Below, piece after piece: positions 52,911 to 63,772 of a stretch of 64,000 nt of DNA (its first letter is position 1; each line of letters begins with the position of its first letter). The stretch is from Eleginops maclovinus (lineage: Eukaryota; Chordata; Actinopteri; Perciformes; Eleginopidae). Position numbers and translations under genes: made by a program. The notes beneath the pieces are model-generated. The model ran no database searches, had not been told where the DNA came from, and worked only from the letters and a program-made list of their open reading frames with translations. The stretch lies in NCBI RefSeq assembly GCF_036324505.1, contig NC_086360.1:14068293-14132292 (forward strand), in the 5' to 3' direction.

Positions 52911-55884
52911 TCATGCCTCCCCTGCTTGTTCTGCTTTAATGCTAACCATTTCACCCTCTAGCTCTACTTCCACCTGAGAGTTCACAACCTGCTGCCCATC
53001 CACTTCAGTTGTGGTCACATGCACCACCTGGATTTGCACCCCAGCCTGCTTTAATCTTTCCACGTCCTCCTCGCACATCTCTGTCACCCCTCCGTCCTCC
53101 ACTAACATTGTTGTAGTCTCCTCCATCTCCATCACATCCACAGGCTCCACTGTGACGTGTTCCACCTGGATCCCATCATCCAGGAGGACAGTTTCCGTTC
53201 CTTCTATGCTCTGGGTTGCAATGGCGAGTGCGGCAGATGCGACGGAGTCGGTAAAGACTACTTCTTCTATTGATTTGTCGTCCTCAATGGAGTGCACAAG
53301 TTTGAGGTGGGTCTTTAGTTCTTTGGGGTGGGTAAACCACATGTCACACATGGTACAGTGGTTTGGCTTGTCACCTGTGTGGCTCACAAGATGGTCCTTG
53401 AACTGGTCCCATCTGTTGAATACACTGCTACAGACCTGATGCAGGAGAAAAAAAGGTAAGTCACAGAGAAAATATGGGTTTTATAAAACTTGAGAAAACA
53501 GTAATGTTATCCATACAATATTATCGCCATCATGGTATTTGGTAAAATAAGGCTAATATTTGATTGTCTCCATATTGCGCAGCCCTACGCAGATATTGAT
53601 TATTAAACACATTAGTTTTGTTAATTTTGTAAAAGAAACTAAGATGAAATATGTTTGTCAATGCCCTTTTTTCCAGTCCATGACAAACATCATTAAACAC
53701 CATTTATGACTTTATCATAGCACAGCAAGTCTGGCTGTTATGTCTATGTGAAATAAATACATACAAATACTGAGTGATGTGAAAGAAGTGGGACATTGTT
53801 TTTCCTACAGTAGACAATGCACTGGCAGGTGAGCACTCGATGGCCTTGATACTGAACAAGCTGTACCTGGCATTCGTAGAGTTTCTTGCGTCCTTTCTTG
53901 GCTCCAGCCCCATCCTGACAGGCTGCCATATGGCACTTCAGTGTGCTGTTCCTTGCAAATCGCTCATGGCAAGCTGGACACTCGTAAGGTTTTTCACCTA
54001 AATATAGGATAAATAAAGTCAAACATGTATGTCAATGCTAGATGTGTAACAAGTTAACAATACATAAGTATAGATTGTACTCTTTAAATCATTTGAACTT
54101 AACATAACCAATTTATTTCACATTCTCACCAGTGTGTTTCCGCAAGTGCTCCTTGAAGTGGCCGAAGTGGTCAAAGTGCTTTTTACAGTATTCACAAACA
54201 TGTACTTTCTTCTGGTGTTTCTGGTTTTGAGAAAGCTCTTCTGCATCAAAATGAAACGTGTTGATGTGCTGCTTCAAGGCGCCCTCCCGTGTGTAGGCTT
54301 TCCCGCAGTGGTCGCACACGTGGGGTTTTTCCAGCGAACCCAGGTGTGTTTTCAAGTGCTGTTTCAGGTGGTAGTATAACTTGAAGCTACGATCGCACTT
54401 GTTGCAGCGGAACATGTTGTCGACTTGGGAAATCTGGACTTCTACGACCTCAACATTCTCCAACACCTTGGAGGCAGTTACTGTTTCCTCCTGATACACA
54501 ACCTCCTGCCAAGCATAAACATAGAGAGGCAGGGTTAAGCCTTTCAAATCTAATACCATCTTACTGTCTATACATAGTTTACCAGTTAATGTACCATGAA
54601 AAATCAACATACCTCCTCTATTCCTTCCTTCTTAATGACATGTAGCGCAGGTTCCCCTTGTTGATACTTGCTGGTTATGTCAGCCAGAAGAGCCAAAGCA
54701 GAGTCATCTGATGCCTGAGCATTCCTCGCTGCATCCACCACCTCCTCCAGTCCAGTCTCCTCCACTTCAATGGCCCCTTCCCCTATCACCTCAATCTCCA
54801 CCTATAGAACACAGAAAGCATTCAGTCCTGACAATCAAATGCACGAACACAGCGAGGGCCACTTGTGTTAACTTCATACATTAAGTAGATGTAGCAGAAA
54901 GAACAAATCTTAGTGGTAGAAATATGCACTGATATTTTAGCTGATCCTATTGTCCACTGCTTTGCAAGGATTACCATCTCCATGAGTATGACCACCTCAA
55001 AGTTACTGACCTGTTCCCCTTCCACTGATGGTAGGGTTTCTGTAATCACATTGGATGTCTCAGCAATTTTTCTCTTTTTGCCTTTGCTCTTTGCCGTAAG
55101 CGATGGATTTTCATGTATCCTAAAAAAGCAGAGAAGCTCTTGTTGAGAGGTAACAATGTTTATACAAGGCCAGAGACCAATTATTTTCTAGACCCTAAAA
55201 TCTTTCACTACTGAATTTGGGAATAAAATGTTTTGAATTCAAATAGTGACATAATTGAAGCCTTATCTGTAGTGATAGGTAACAGGTTAACATGTGGGAC
55301 TCACTTATTGTTGAGCGCTTTGATGGCCTCCTGCATCTGGAGGTATTCTGCAGCCTTCCAGACGTCATAGGCATCCTCTTCTCCAACTACAACTAATGTT
55401 GCTGTGTAAGTGAACTCCATCAGTTGGCGAAAGGCTGTGTTACTCACTCCTGTCAGAGCAAGACAGAGCAGCACTGGTGAGTTAAAGCTGTTATTCATAA
55501 CATACTAACAAACACAGGAACACCTTGCACTGCTTTTACTTGTTTTTTATTAAAACACATAATACCTTCTATCTCCACCAGTGGCTCCTGGGTAAAATCC
55601 TGAAAGAACTTGTGGAAAAACTGACTGCATGCTGCCAACACTGCTTTATGGGCTCTGAACTGATGTCCTGCAAGAGACAAGAGACATGCATATATAATAC
55701 ATTGCTCAGGATTTAATCATAAAGATTACCTATTATATACACTGTATGCCTACTTACCATCCACAATCAAGGAAATGTCTGTGAACTGGTCTAGCTGTCG
55801 TTGTTCATTAAGTTTGTCCATCATGACTTTGTAATGTGCTGGGTACTCATCGCCCTCCAGCTCCACCTCCATCTCAGCTGCCAT
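52911..55884 (-). CDS. znf131: ZNF131, BTB/POZ and C2H2 zinc-finger transcription factor
   Basis: Eight coding exons on minus: 55758-55884, 55566-55667, 55305-55449, 55011-55119, 54613-54801, 54130-54505, 53867-53997 and 52911-53435. All splice sites are GT/AG and the frame runs for 567 residues (human about 620). The N-terminus has a BTB domain (about 34-124) with phrases FTDISLIVDG, AHKAVLAACSQFF and TQEPLVEIEG. A basic nuclear signal KGKKRKIAETS is near 138-148, followed by an acidic stretch and the block ALALLADITSKYQQG, diagnostic for ZNF131. Six C2H2 fingers start at about residue 258: five are standard, and the fourth (CPACHERF...) ends with HMAAC, a C2HC form also seen in human. The acidic tail ends GEMVSIKAEQAGEA. 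It is a nuclear DNA-binding regulator. The first-exon 5' boundary is not resolved; a noncoding exon upstream is likely. Confidence 0.95.
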
Positions 55885-55988
55885 TATTGACCTTATCCTT
55901 TTTCTACTTAGCATGGAGGAAGATGGACATACAATTATTAATGTAGTTTTAGAAAATGAACAGTTATTAGCCTACCTAAACTGATCTC

Positions 55989-56009
55989 ACACACACACAC
56001 ACACACACA
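55989..56009. repeat. Short (CA)n microsatellite
   Basis: About ten CA units. Confidence 0.9.
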
Positions 56010-56632
56010 TACAACTTTGATTGAGCCTGGCTTCCTAGACAGATCTTTATTTTTTTTAGGACAGCAGACAAGAGACTTAAACATGGTATACATACAAAAT
56101 AAATAACACATTTTTTTTTTTTTTTTACACCTGCAGTCATTAAAATGATGATAAACAAACCCTAAAACAAATTGTATATAATATTTAGAGCTGTCTTTTT
56201 TGACTGCATAACTTAGTTTCCATGTGAGACCACCCTGACATGAGTTGCACTTCAATCAATTGAACCTCACACTGTTCAAATATAACAGTGAGAAAAGTGC
56301 AGCCACTTCATTCATATAACCACAATGCACTTGCACAACCCTACATCTCTTATCTTACTCAGTTTGGTTCTACCTTACTTTGCAGATAACAAGGAATCAA
56401 CCTGACACGTCTCCTCAGATGTAATGTTGGAATAATAACACAAGTGTTGTACATCTGAATACTAGTAAACATACAAAAACACATTTGGATTTGAGAAGAA
56501 GTTTGTGAATATTGTGAGCAGTCAGTGACGCACATAGGTTAAGATGTCTGCAAGTCTGCCAACATTTTGAAAAAGTGTGTAAAAAACAGATAGTATAACA
56601 TGCCAAATGAACGCATTTAATATTTAGATCAC

Positions 56633-57510
56633 CAGTGATGGGCAAGTTACTTCCAAAAACGTAATACAGTACATATTACTTATTACTGTCTTTTTTTAAA
56701 GTAATAAGTAACATTACATTATAACTCTCTGAAATTTTGCGTTACTTCGAGTTACTTTGACCAAAAATAACCACAAAAGTAGGGCTTTAAATGCTAAAAT
56801 GTAGATTATTGCAGCTCATTAATTAACGCTATCTATGGCAGTATGCTGGAATTAAACGTATGCTCCGTTTAAGTGGGCTGAATAATATTTGATACCGGTA
56901 ACATTACGTCGCTGTGTGTTATTAATAACATGTTAGTGGAGCCTCTGCACGGCCCTGTAACCTGCTGTATATGATCGAGTCTCTATGGCAATGTTAGCTC
57001 CCCTTGTCATTGGTGTGTTAACGGGGATTTGGCTGACAAGCTTTCTAAAAGCCGGCGATTCCACAGAGGACGGAGGCTGCAGATCTTCAACACTCCGCTA
57101 CGAGTCTCTGAAGTTCTCGGGGTTCAACCAGCACAGCAGACCGAGAGAGAAAGCGCACCCTGCAGCTCTCCATTGTGAGCCTGCAGCTCTCCATTGTGAG
57201 CAAGCAGCTCTCAATCGCGAATCTGTTTCTGCAGCCGTCTTAATCAATACTAAACAGGCTCACTGAGTTACTATTCTACCTGCACAAGTATTTCTCTGGT
57301 GTCGGAATGTCTCGCGATGTTTGTGATTTCTTAGAAAAAAAACACCACATCATTTCGGGTTAAAATGTGTTGTAACTGCGTTACTGAAAATTGTAACGGG
57401 TAATATATTACCCACATTTCAGAAGTAATGCGTTATATTACTACGTTACAGCAAAAAGTACTACATTACTGTAACTCCATTACTTTTGTAACGCGTTACA
57501 CCCAACTCTG
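56633..57510. mobile_element. Complete non-autonomous hAT element
   Basis: The left end is CAGTGATGGGCAAGTTAC and the complement of the right end is CAGAGTTGGGTGTAACGC, with the C-A-G-x-G-x-T-G-G-G pattern of hAT termini. Eight-base flanks TAGATCAC (56625-56632) and TAGATTAC (57511-57518) match at seven of eight positions, as expected for a hAT target duplication. Both sub-terminal regions are full of GTAAT/GTTAC/ACGCGTTAC motifs, typical of fish hAT repeats. The interior has a 93-residue open frame (56985-57266) with no transposase features; it overlaps a direct repeat of about 24 bases near 57170-57215 (cagctctccattgtgagc, two good copies and one partial). No transposase is present. Confidence 0.8.
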
Positions 57511-57899
57511 TAGATTACTGTAGAGGGAAAATCATCGGAAGTACAACGCTTAATAAGGCTCTACATGGCAACTACATGGTAACAACATTGCACAGAGGAA
57601 GTCAAAGTATGGGCCCATTAGAACCAAAATCTGGTATAACGTTACGCCAGCCGATAACTCTGATTATTAACTTGTACAAATAAAGTAACCCCTGCTACAT
57701 TTTAAGAACTAAGCCTAACCCTTTCCTGTCACAGGAGACAAGCACATATTTCAACCACTGATCCCACACATGGGTGTTCATTTGGCTAACAACTTTGCTA
57801 GTTCAGCTCGACATTAGCTTAACTTGCTAACATATAATCCTGTCCCACTGAAGAACCAAACAAAGAATTTACCAAACTTGAGGCATAGACCACCAAAGT

Positions 57900-58330
57900 C
57901 CAACACTCCAGGCCTGGATAGACCCGTGTACTCGTTTAGATACCGGAACCTGAAGGATATAAACATGGTACAAGCCCAGAGTGTCGCAGGTAACGGGCCT
58001 CTTAGCATGCTCGCCATTTCGCGTTTGACAATCAACATTACGTCATCAACCCGCGCATTAAAATACACTTTTCCCGGGCAGCTTTCTTAATTATAACCAC
58101 CGTGGATCAAAATGCACGCTACAAACCATCGCTATGCATACCTCCAGTTTGGTTACACTGCTTCAGAAAGTTGTATTGCGATAATATTTCCTTCGACTCA
58201 TGTAGCGCTGTTCTTCTCTCGTTGCTCCAAAAAGGGCGGTCGTTCTTCAACCGTAGAGCCTCGGATTCCCAGAAGCCATTGCGAAGTCAAGGACGCGGAG
58301 AAGCGTTGCTTAGTGACGGCGGTGAGTGAC
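57900..58330. promoter_or_regulatory. Probable znf131 promoter, possibly bidirectional
   Basis: A CpG-enriched, non-repetitive segment about 2.1 kb upstream of the first znf131 coding exon. On minus there is a good donor (CTGGAG|GTATGC) near 58143, suited to a noncoding first exon of znf131, preceded by TTCTGGGAATCC. On plus there is a donor (GGCG|GTGAGTGAC) at about 58320. Transcripts in both directions are therefore possible. Exact start sites cannot be read from sequence. Confidence 0.4.
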
Positions 58331-58737
58331 GATTTTTCCCAGCTTTGTTATCAACTTATATGATTCAAGCAAACTACCAGACTGAATAAAAGGGTATTCA
58401 GATTTAATAAATTGCACATGTATCATCTAATGATTCAATAGTCCAAAGAATGACAATGATTCAAATTAAACACTCAATTGCCTTAAATGTCAGATCCTGT
58501 TATTACAGAAAGTTATATTATGCTGATGTTGTACTAGTATGTAGAATGCTGCAGTCAGACAAAAGCCAAGTTCTGATGCATTATTTCTGAAGCTTGTGCA
58601 AACATTTACTTGTCAACATTGAATATATGTGACAGCATGCCACAGATGGAAAGGGAGATGAATGTATTTGTTTAAAGTTAATTTGATTATACCATTCATC
58701 AGTCCTTGGGAAAAACACAGGTTTTAATTCAACAATA

Positions 58738-59313
58738 TGACACAGGTTCCAATACTAAGGGAACAAGAGACATGTTTTCAATTATTAAAAATATAATAGT
58801 TTATTATGCACAATAATTCCAATGGTTGAAATGCAGTTTAAAACAGACGCACAGGGCTATATACAAAGGGAAAAACTAATTAGGGGCTGAGGCTTATCAG
58901 TAGGGTCGATCAGTGAGTGGAGGGATCCCACAAAAACAAACGTAAGGCATCCCCGTCACACGTGTTTCACACTCACACTGAGGAAATCAAAACCCGGGAG
59001 GAGCACAGCACATAAAAAGGGGCAAACAACCACCCACGACAACAGTATATACAGACAAGTTTGTGCCCCAGACAAGGGGGAAGAACACAAACACAAAAAC
59101 ACAGAATAAATCAATTAACAAACAAACACAAAATCCAAGAAACCAAAATTAGCTGCAGCCATTGGGGCACTCCTGCAGCTTAAAGAAAGTTATACAATAA
59201 TCAAAGAATGAAATGACATAAACCAAAAACAGTTTTTATTAAACAAAATGAAATAATCAAACGTAATAACCAAGACTCAATGATGTCCCCACAGGGGCCT
59301 CACACTAGATAAC
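58738..59313 (-). repeat. LTR-like segment (uncertain)
   Basis: On the minus strand there is a TATA-like motif (TGTATATAGCC) near 58863, followed about 55 bases later by AATAAA (58803-58798) and a terminal CCTGTGTCA. That order (TATA, short R, poly-A signal, U5) is what an LTR shows. The start TGTTATCTAG at 59313 is a guess and the flanks do not form a matching duplication. Confidence 0.3.
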
Positions 59314-59575
59314 ACGTGTTATCTTAAGTTTGTGTGGATTATTACTATCCATTCAGATCCATTCAGGTTTTGTGACCATATTGATATGCATTCCGATATG
59401 CAGGTCATTTTGACCTGATAAAGAACACTGTAACACAGTATGCCAGACACTGTAAAGGAGGTTGGCTGATGCTAGACCTCCCTCCTGGCATCAGACGCTG
59501 ATACCTTAATTTACTCTCGACACGGATGCATGTTTTCTGCTGCACCAAATTAAGCCTTCATGTTGAGGTATATCT

Positions 59576-59850
59576 TGTAGCGATGTTTGTGAAGATGATG
59601 AAGAAGTCTCCGGAGACACCAGCTTGTATATAAGGTTTATTACAACAGCATAGTATCCTACACCAACACGGGCAATACAAGAGCCAATTGCTGAAGTCTC
59701 CCCGAACTGTCTTTGTGCATACAATTTATAGAAGAAAATGTGTGTGCGTGTCCAAAGTGTGTGGGCTCACAGGAGGTAATCAATGACAATGTATGCCTTA
59801 CTAAATTACATGTGTCCGTTCATAGGGGCCCCCTAACGTATTTCGGACGT
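59576..59850 (-). repeat. LTR-like segment on the minus strand
   Basis: On minus, TATAAATTG near 59730 is followed about 85 bases later by AATAAACC (59641-59634) and then by a segment ending CATCGCTACA at 59576. TATA, poly-A signal and a ...CA end in this order suggest a retroelement LTR. The U3 start is not resolved and no target duplication was found. No coding part of a retroelement is next to it. Confidence 0.4.
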
Positions 59851-60087
59851 TGTTTTGCGACATCCGATTGCCCAGCATATGGCCCCTGAACGACATCTTC
59901 CCTGCACTCTCTATGACCTCAGAGAGTAACTAACTGAACAGATTTAATACACCGCAATGTGTTTTCGTTCAAATCTGTTTTGTGACCTGTTTTGGGGATT
60001 TTTGTTGTGCGTTCCCCATGTTGTAATGCTTTTTGTGTATTCCAGCTGCAAGGCGCATTCCCAAATTTTAAAGGCATACTACCGGGT

Positions 60088-60467
60088 TGTGACGACCCTG
60101 CGTCCCTGTTGTCCCTGTAATGGTGTCTGTCCCTTTAATGATTGTTCCCTTTCTTTCATTAGCGCTGATTGAAGGCACCTGGCTGAGCAGTTAAAGGCCG
60201 GAGCCAGAGTCTTGTCCGGTCTCTCTTTTGGCTGAAGGACTCTGGGGAGAGCAGCCTCGTTTATGCTTAGGTTCCCTTTTGTTTTGGTTCGGCATGCAAC
60301 ACCCTGCATCATACCATGTTCACACATCCACATCTACGCTACTGATCTTACTGACCAACACACCTCATGATGGTAGGTCTTTGATTTGTTTGCTATAATA
60401 AATATATTTTCTTATAACTTTGTCCTTGCCACCGTTTGTTGTTGTGGCCAAGAGCCGGGCCATGACA
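60088..60467 (+). mobile_element. Solo LTR of a retrotransposon, 380 bp
   Basis: It starts TGTGACGACC and ends GGGCCATGACA, the TG...CA form of LTRs, and is flanked on both sides by GGGT (60084-60087 and 60468-60471), a 4-bp target duplication. An AATAAA signal lies near 60400, about 65 bases before the end, in the place expected for R/U5. No gag or pol sequence and no second LTR are present, so it is a solo LTR left by recombination. A Ty3/gypsy-type origin is likely from length and duplication size but not proven. Confidence 0.65.
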
Positions 60468-61306
60468 GGGTCCACTAAGATTGCTTGAGACAGTGTTTGA
60501 CTCACATAATTCTGGCAGAACTTCTGAAATCAGCACAAGTAACAGCAAATTAATTATTCCATTCATCTTTACTGCCGTCTCTTATATTTAAATGGTAGGA
60601 ATTTGAGAATATTGTAGAGGGTGATGGAACTATGACCCATAACCCCAACAACAATTGCAAGATAAATCCCAAAAATCACCCTGAAGAAAAAAACGAAACT
60701 GTTCTACACCGTAACAACAAGCTGCAAATGTAGGATGTTTTGCATGGTTATTTTATTCACCTTACATTACATTTGCTGGCCTTGTTTAAAAACTGACCTT
60801 TGACCTCAGCAATCTTATAACAGCATGACCTTTATCTGCAAATAGACCATTTAACCTGCCAGATTGGACTTTAAGGCTGTTGACAGCTTTTTTATATGCA
60901 GAAACTGACACTGTCACATAAAAGCAGTGTTATTATGCAATGACTGCTTCCTAACCTATTACTTTTTAATACGTTTTAACAGGAATTGTCTCCAGAATAT
61001 ATTGTTAAAGCTCTACATTAGCAGTTGTGCATATTGTCTAGCTGTGTTTATTGTGGACCCTTCGTGCAACTGACTAGAGTCCCACCCACTGTCCTTTTTC
61101 ACTTCCCCCTCTCTGTGTTGTATGTGAAAAACAGAATTGCACAATGTTCTTCTATGTTAATGAAGACTCATAACCTCTATAATATAATTAACACAATGTA
61201 AAGTATTCTACACTGCATGCATCTTTGTACACTGTCAACAAGGATTTGTATGCACTGGGACTTTCTTAACTCGAGAAAAGTGTTCGCATCAGCATACAGC
61301 TGGGGC

Positions 61307-61355
61307 TGAACTTTGTCCTACCTCCAGACAGAAAAACAACAGGCAGGGTATAAAA
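61307..61355 (+). promoter_or_regulatory. selenop promoter: HNF4-like DR1 and TATA box
   Basis: TGAACTTTGTCCT at 61307-61319 is, on the other strand, AGGACAAAGTTCA, a close match to the DR1 site for HNF4 and related nuclear receptors. TATAAAA follows at 61349-61355, predicting a start of transcription near 61380. A noncoding exon then runs to a good donor (AAAGG|GTAAGTGA) at 61447. SELENOP in mammals is a liver gene controlled by HNF4A and FOXO1, so the site fits. Confidence 0.65.
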
Positions 61356-61379
61356 GGGGGGAGAAGTGGAGGAAGAGAC

Positions 61380-61447
61380 TTGTTTTTGTTCGGAGACTTG
61401 CAGCAACGCAGGACTGAGCAGAGAGAAGGAAACTTTTTAAACAAAGG
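61380..61447 (+). other. selenop noncoding exon 1 (predicted)
   Basis: It lies between the TATA-predicted start and the donor G|GTAAGT at 61447/61448. It carries no ATG-started frame of note. The next acceptor is CAGCAG at 61961-61966, about 28 bases before the start codon. Confidence 0.55.
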
Positions 61448-61994
61448 GTAAGTGACCAAATTCATTACATTTCATTTATAGCTGTGATAATTAAATGGAT
61501 ATATGAGACAGGACCTATTATTATTGCAAACATTTTGCAATATAATATATATCTTGTTATAAATTTTCTAATTTTGAATGCAGTGTATCGATGTATCCCA
61601 CTTAAACCAGCCACGGAACCATACTCTATGTAATCTTCCATGTTTTGCATGTTGTATACATTGCAGAAATGTTAAGCTTTATACTTTCAACACTCAAACA
61701 TGATTCCTGCTTATGTGCTGTTTCGTCCTATTTTACCATACACACTCTAATATTATTATTTAATCATGTACAGTCATTTTAGTAGGATCCCTTGGAGGAT
61801 TTGGAGAACGTAAAATTGATGACCTTTTACTGAACTTTTGTACAATCCTATCACAAACAAAGTTTGACCAATCTCTGATGTTCCCCCCTCCCTTTTCCCT
61901 TACTGCCCTTACCCTAACTCCTCCCCCCACCCCCTCACCACTATCCCCTTTCTCTGTGCTCAGCAGATTTGGGCAGTGAGGAGGCACCATAGGG

Positions 61995-63772
61995 ATGTGG
62001 GTGTGCCTCAGCCTGATCATCACTCTCTGCCTGCTCCATGGGGGCGGAGCAGAGAGTGATGGGGGTGGGCCTCGCTGTCAGCTGCCTCCAGCCTGGAAGA
62101 TAGGGGAGGTGGAGCCAATGAAGGGGGCGATGGGCCATGTGACAGTGGTGGCTCTTTTACAAGCCAGCTGATTATTCTGCTTGGTGCAGGCTTCCAGGTA
62201 TGCACCCATTGTGTGTTGGCCAATGTGCACCTTGACCTTTTGTTATGCACTTCTGTCTTTTGGCTGACATTCATACACTATGTGGTAAATCATTTAGTTT
62301 CTTCAATGTTATAACATATTTAACAGCCAAAGGTAAATGTTATGGCTCAATTTCAAAGGCATGCCAAGTTGGCCGCAAGGTATAGCAGGCCCAGACTAAT
62401 CTTTCTTATGCAACTATTAAAAGTTAACTGTCAAAGAAGCGTATCATGTTCATGATTGTTTGTTAAGAAAACTATACAGGTGAGCTGGATTAACAAACTA
62501 ATTTTTAACTATGATTTCTTTCATCTGAGCAGAATGGACGGCCTGCGCCAGAAGCTGGAGAGTCAGGGTCTGAAAGACGTTGTGTACATGGTGGTTAACC
62601 AACAGGGGGCGCAAGCACGGCGCTTGCACACCATGCTGGGGCAGAGACTGTCAGAGAACATCACACTCTACAAACAGGACGAGCAACAGCCTGACGTCTG
62701 GCAGGCACTGGGCGGGGAGAAGGATGACTTTCTCATTTATGACAGGTTTGTTACCTGTAGTGGATAGTTAATTCACATTTCACAAAGGAAATCAATAGCA
62801 CTATTTTTTCCTGTACCTTACCATGTTCTTTTTTCTATCCCTTATCTATTAGGTGTGGCCGTCTCACCCACCACATTTCTCTTCCATATTCCATCATCGG
62901 ACAAGGACATGTTGATAGTGCCATCAAAGATACCTACTGCACACGCATGTGTGGCGACTGCATATATGAGGTATTAACCAAACATAAGTGCAAGAATACA
63001 ATAAATTAAATAAGTCCTTAATTAGCATGTTGGATTATAATGAATCAAAGATAAGAAAGTGAAACTGAAATCTCTTTTGAATCTATTTCCTTTTCTCTTT
63101 ACTTCTCCACAGAGCACTGAGACAGCAGAGGAGTGCAGTGGGAAAGCAAACACACAGCCTGACACTGCCCCAGCCGTAGAGGGAGACACTGGGCATGCTC
63201 CCCATCATGGACATCACCATGGTCACCACCACCACGGGGATAATCAAGGTGTTCATCACCATGGCCATGGTCACAGCCATGGTCAACACCATGGAAATCA
63301 TGATGAAGCTGATCAGCAAGGTGTTATACAACAGGGGCATGAGCACCATGGTGGGGTTTCACAAAGGCAAGATCGTTTAGATTTAGACCAGCAAGCAGTG
63401 AACGGGCATCAGATAGCACAGGAGGCCCTTGGGGCCTTAGTGAGGCCCTGAGTAGCAGAGAAAGCTAGGTGAAAGTCAAAGTACAGCTGACAGTGGACAG
63501 CAGGCTCTGACACTGAAGCCTCTCCTAAGGCCAGCTGATGCTGACACTGACGCAGGCTGTTTGGGGAAGCAGGAAGTGAGCAGCCAGTCAGTCTGTGACA
63601 CTGTGACGAGGCGCTGCCAGCCTCCTGACAGTGACACGGACTGACAGGTGAGGCAGTCAATAATGTTAGGGAGACCTGACAGTGACGCCCGCCTCCTGCT
63701 GACTGACAGCAGCCTCAGCCAGCCCAATGAGCCTGACCCCCAGGTGTGAGCTGAGGATGAGAGCAGCTGTAA
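61995..63772 (+). CDS. selenop: Selenoprotein P with 17 selenocysteine (UGA) codons
   Basis: Coding exons are 61995-62197, 62533-62745, 62853-62970 and 63113-63772. All introns are GT/AG and in frame, giving 397 residues. A signal peptide (about 1-19) is followed by a thioredoxin-like domain with redox motif U-L-F-C, whose U59 is encoded by TGA at 62169. Further phrases are [44 protein letters not shown] and MCGDCIYE. A His-rich stretch (about 206-245) precedes a Sec-rich tail with 16 in-frame TGA codons: 63449, 63470, 63488, 63536, 63542, 63548, 63596, 63626, 63632, 63677, 63683, 63704, 63728, 63734, 63752 and 63758. The real stop is TAA at 63770. The protein is secreted, mainly by liver, and carries selenium to other tissues through ApoER2/megalin receptors. 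The 17-Sec count equals that known for zebrafish Selenop1. Standard gene callers would cut it at the first TGA. Confidence 0.96.

Larger units (their letters stand above)
55885..58330. other. znf131 5' region
   Basis: No further coding exon is supported. It contains a short CA array (55989-56009), a complete hAT element (56633-57510) and a CpG-containing probable promoter (about 57.9-58.3 kb). If the promoter is right, most of this stretch is znf131 intron 1. Confidence 0.5.
58331..61340. other. Intergenic, repeat-dense stretch between znf131 and selenop
   Basis: No coding exon is supported. It contains two LTR-like segments on minus (about 58738-59313 and 59576-59850), an 18-base palindrome (59307-59324) and a solo LTR on plus (60088-60467). 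The rest, 60.47-61.3 kb, is single-copy-looking DNA leading into the selenop promoter. Confidence 0.5.

Noticed and set aside
53011..53439. 142-residue plus-strand frame rich in Ser and Thr
   Set aside because: It is antisense to the last znf131 exon, whose acidic tail gives a Ser/Thr-rich shadow.
56985..57266. 93-residue frame inside the hAT element
   Set aside because: It has no transposase residues and partly translates an internal direct repeat.
63083..63380. Minus- and plus-strand frames over the selenop His-rich region
   Set aside because: They are out-of-frame translations of the CATCAC/CATGG-rich histidine codons.
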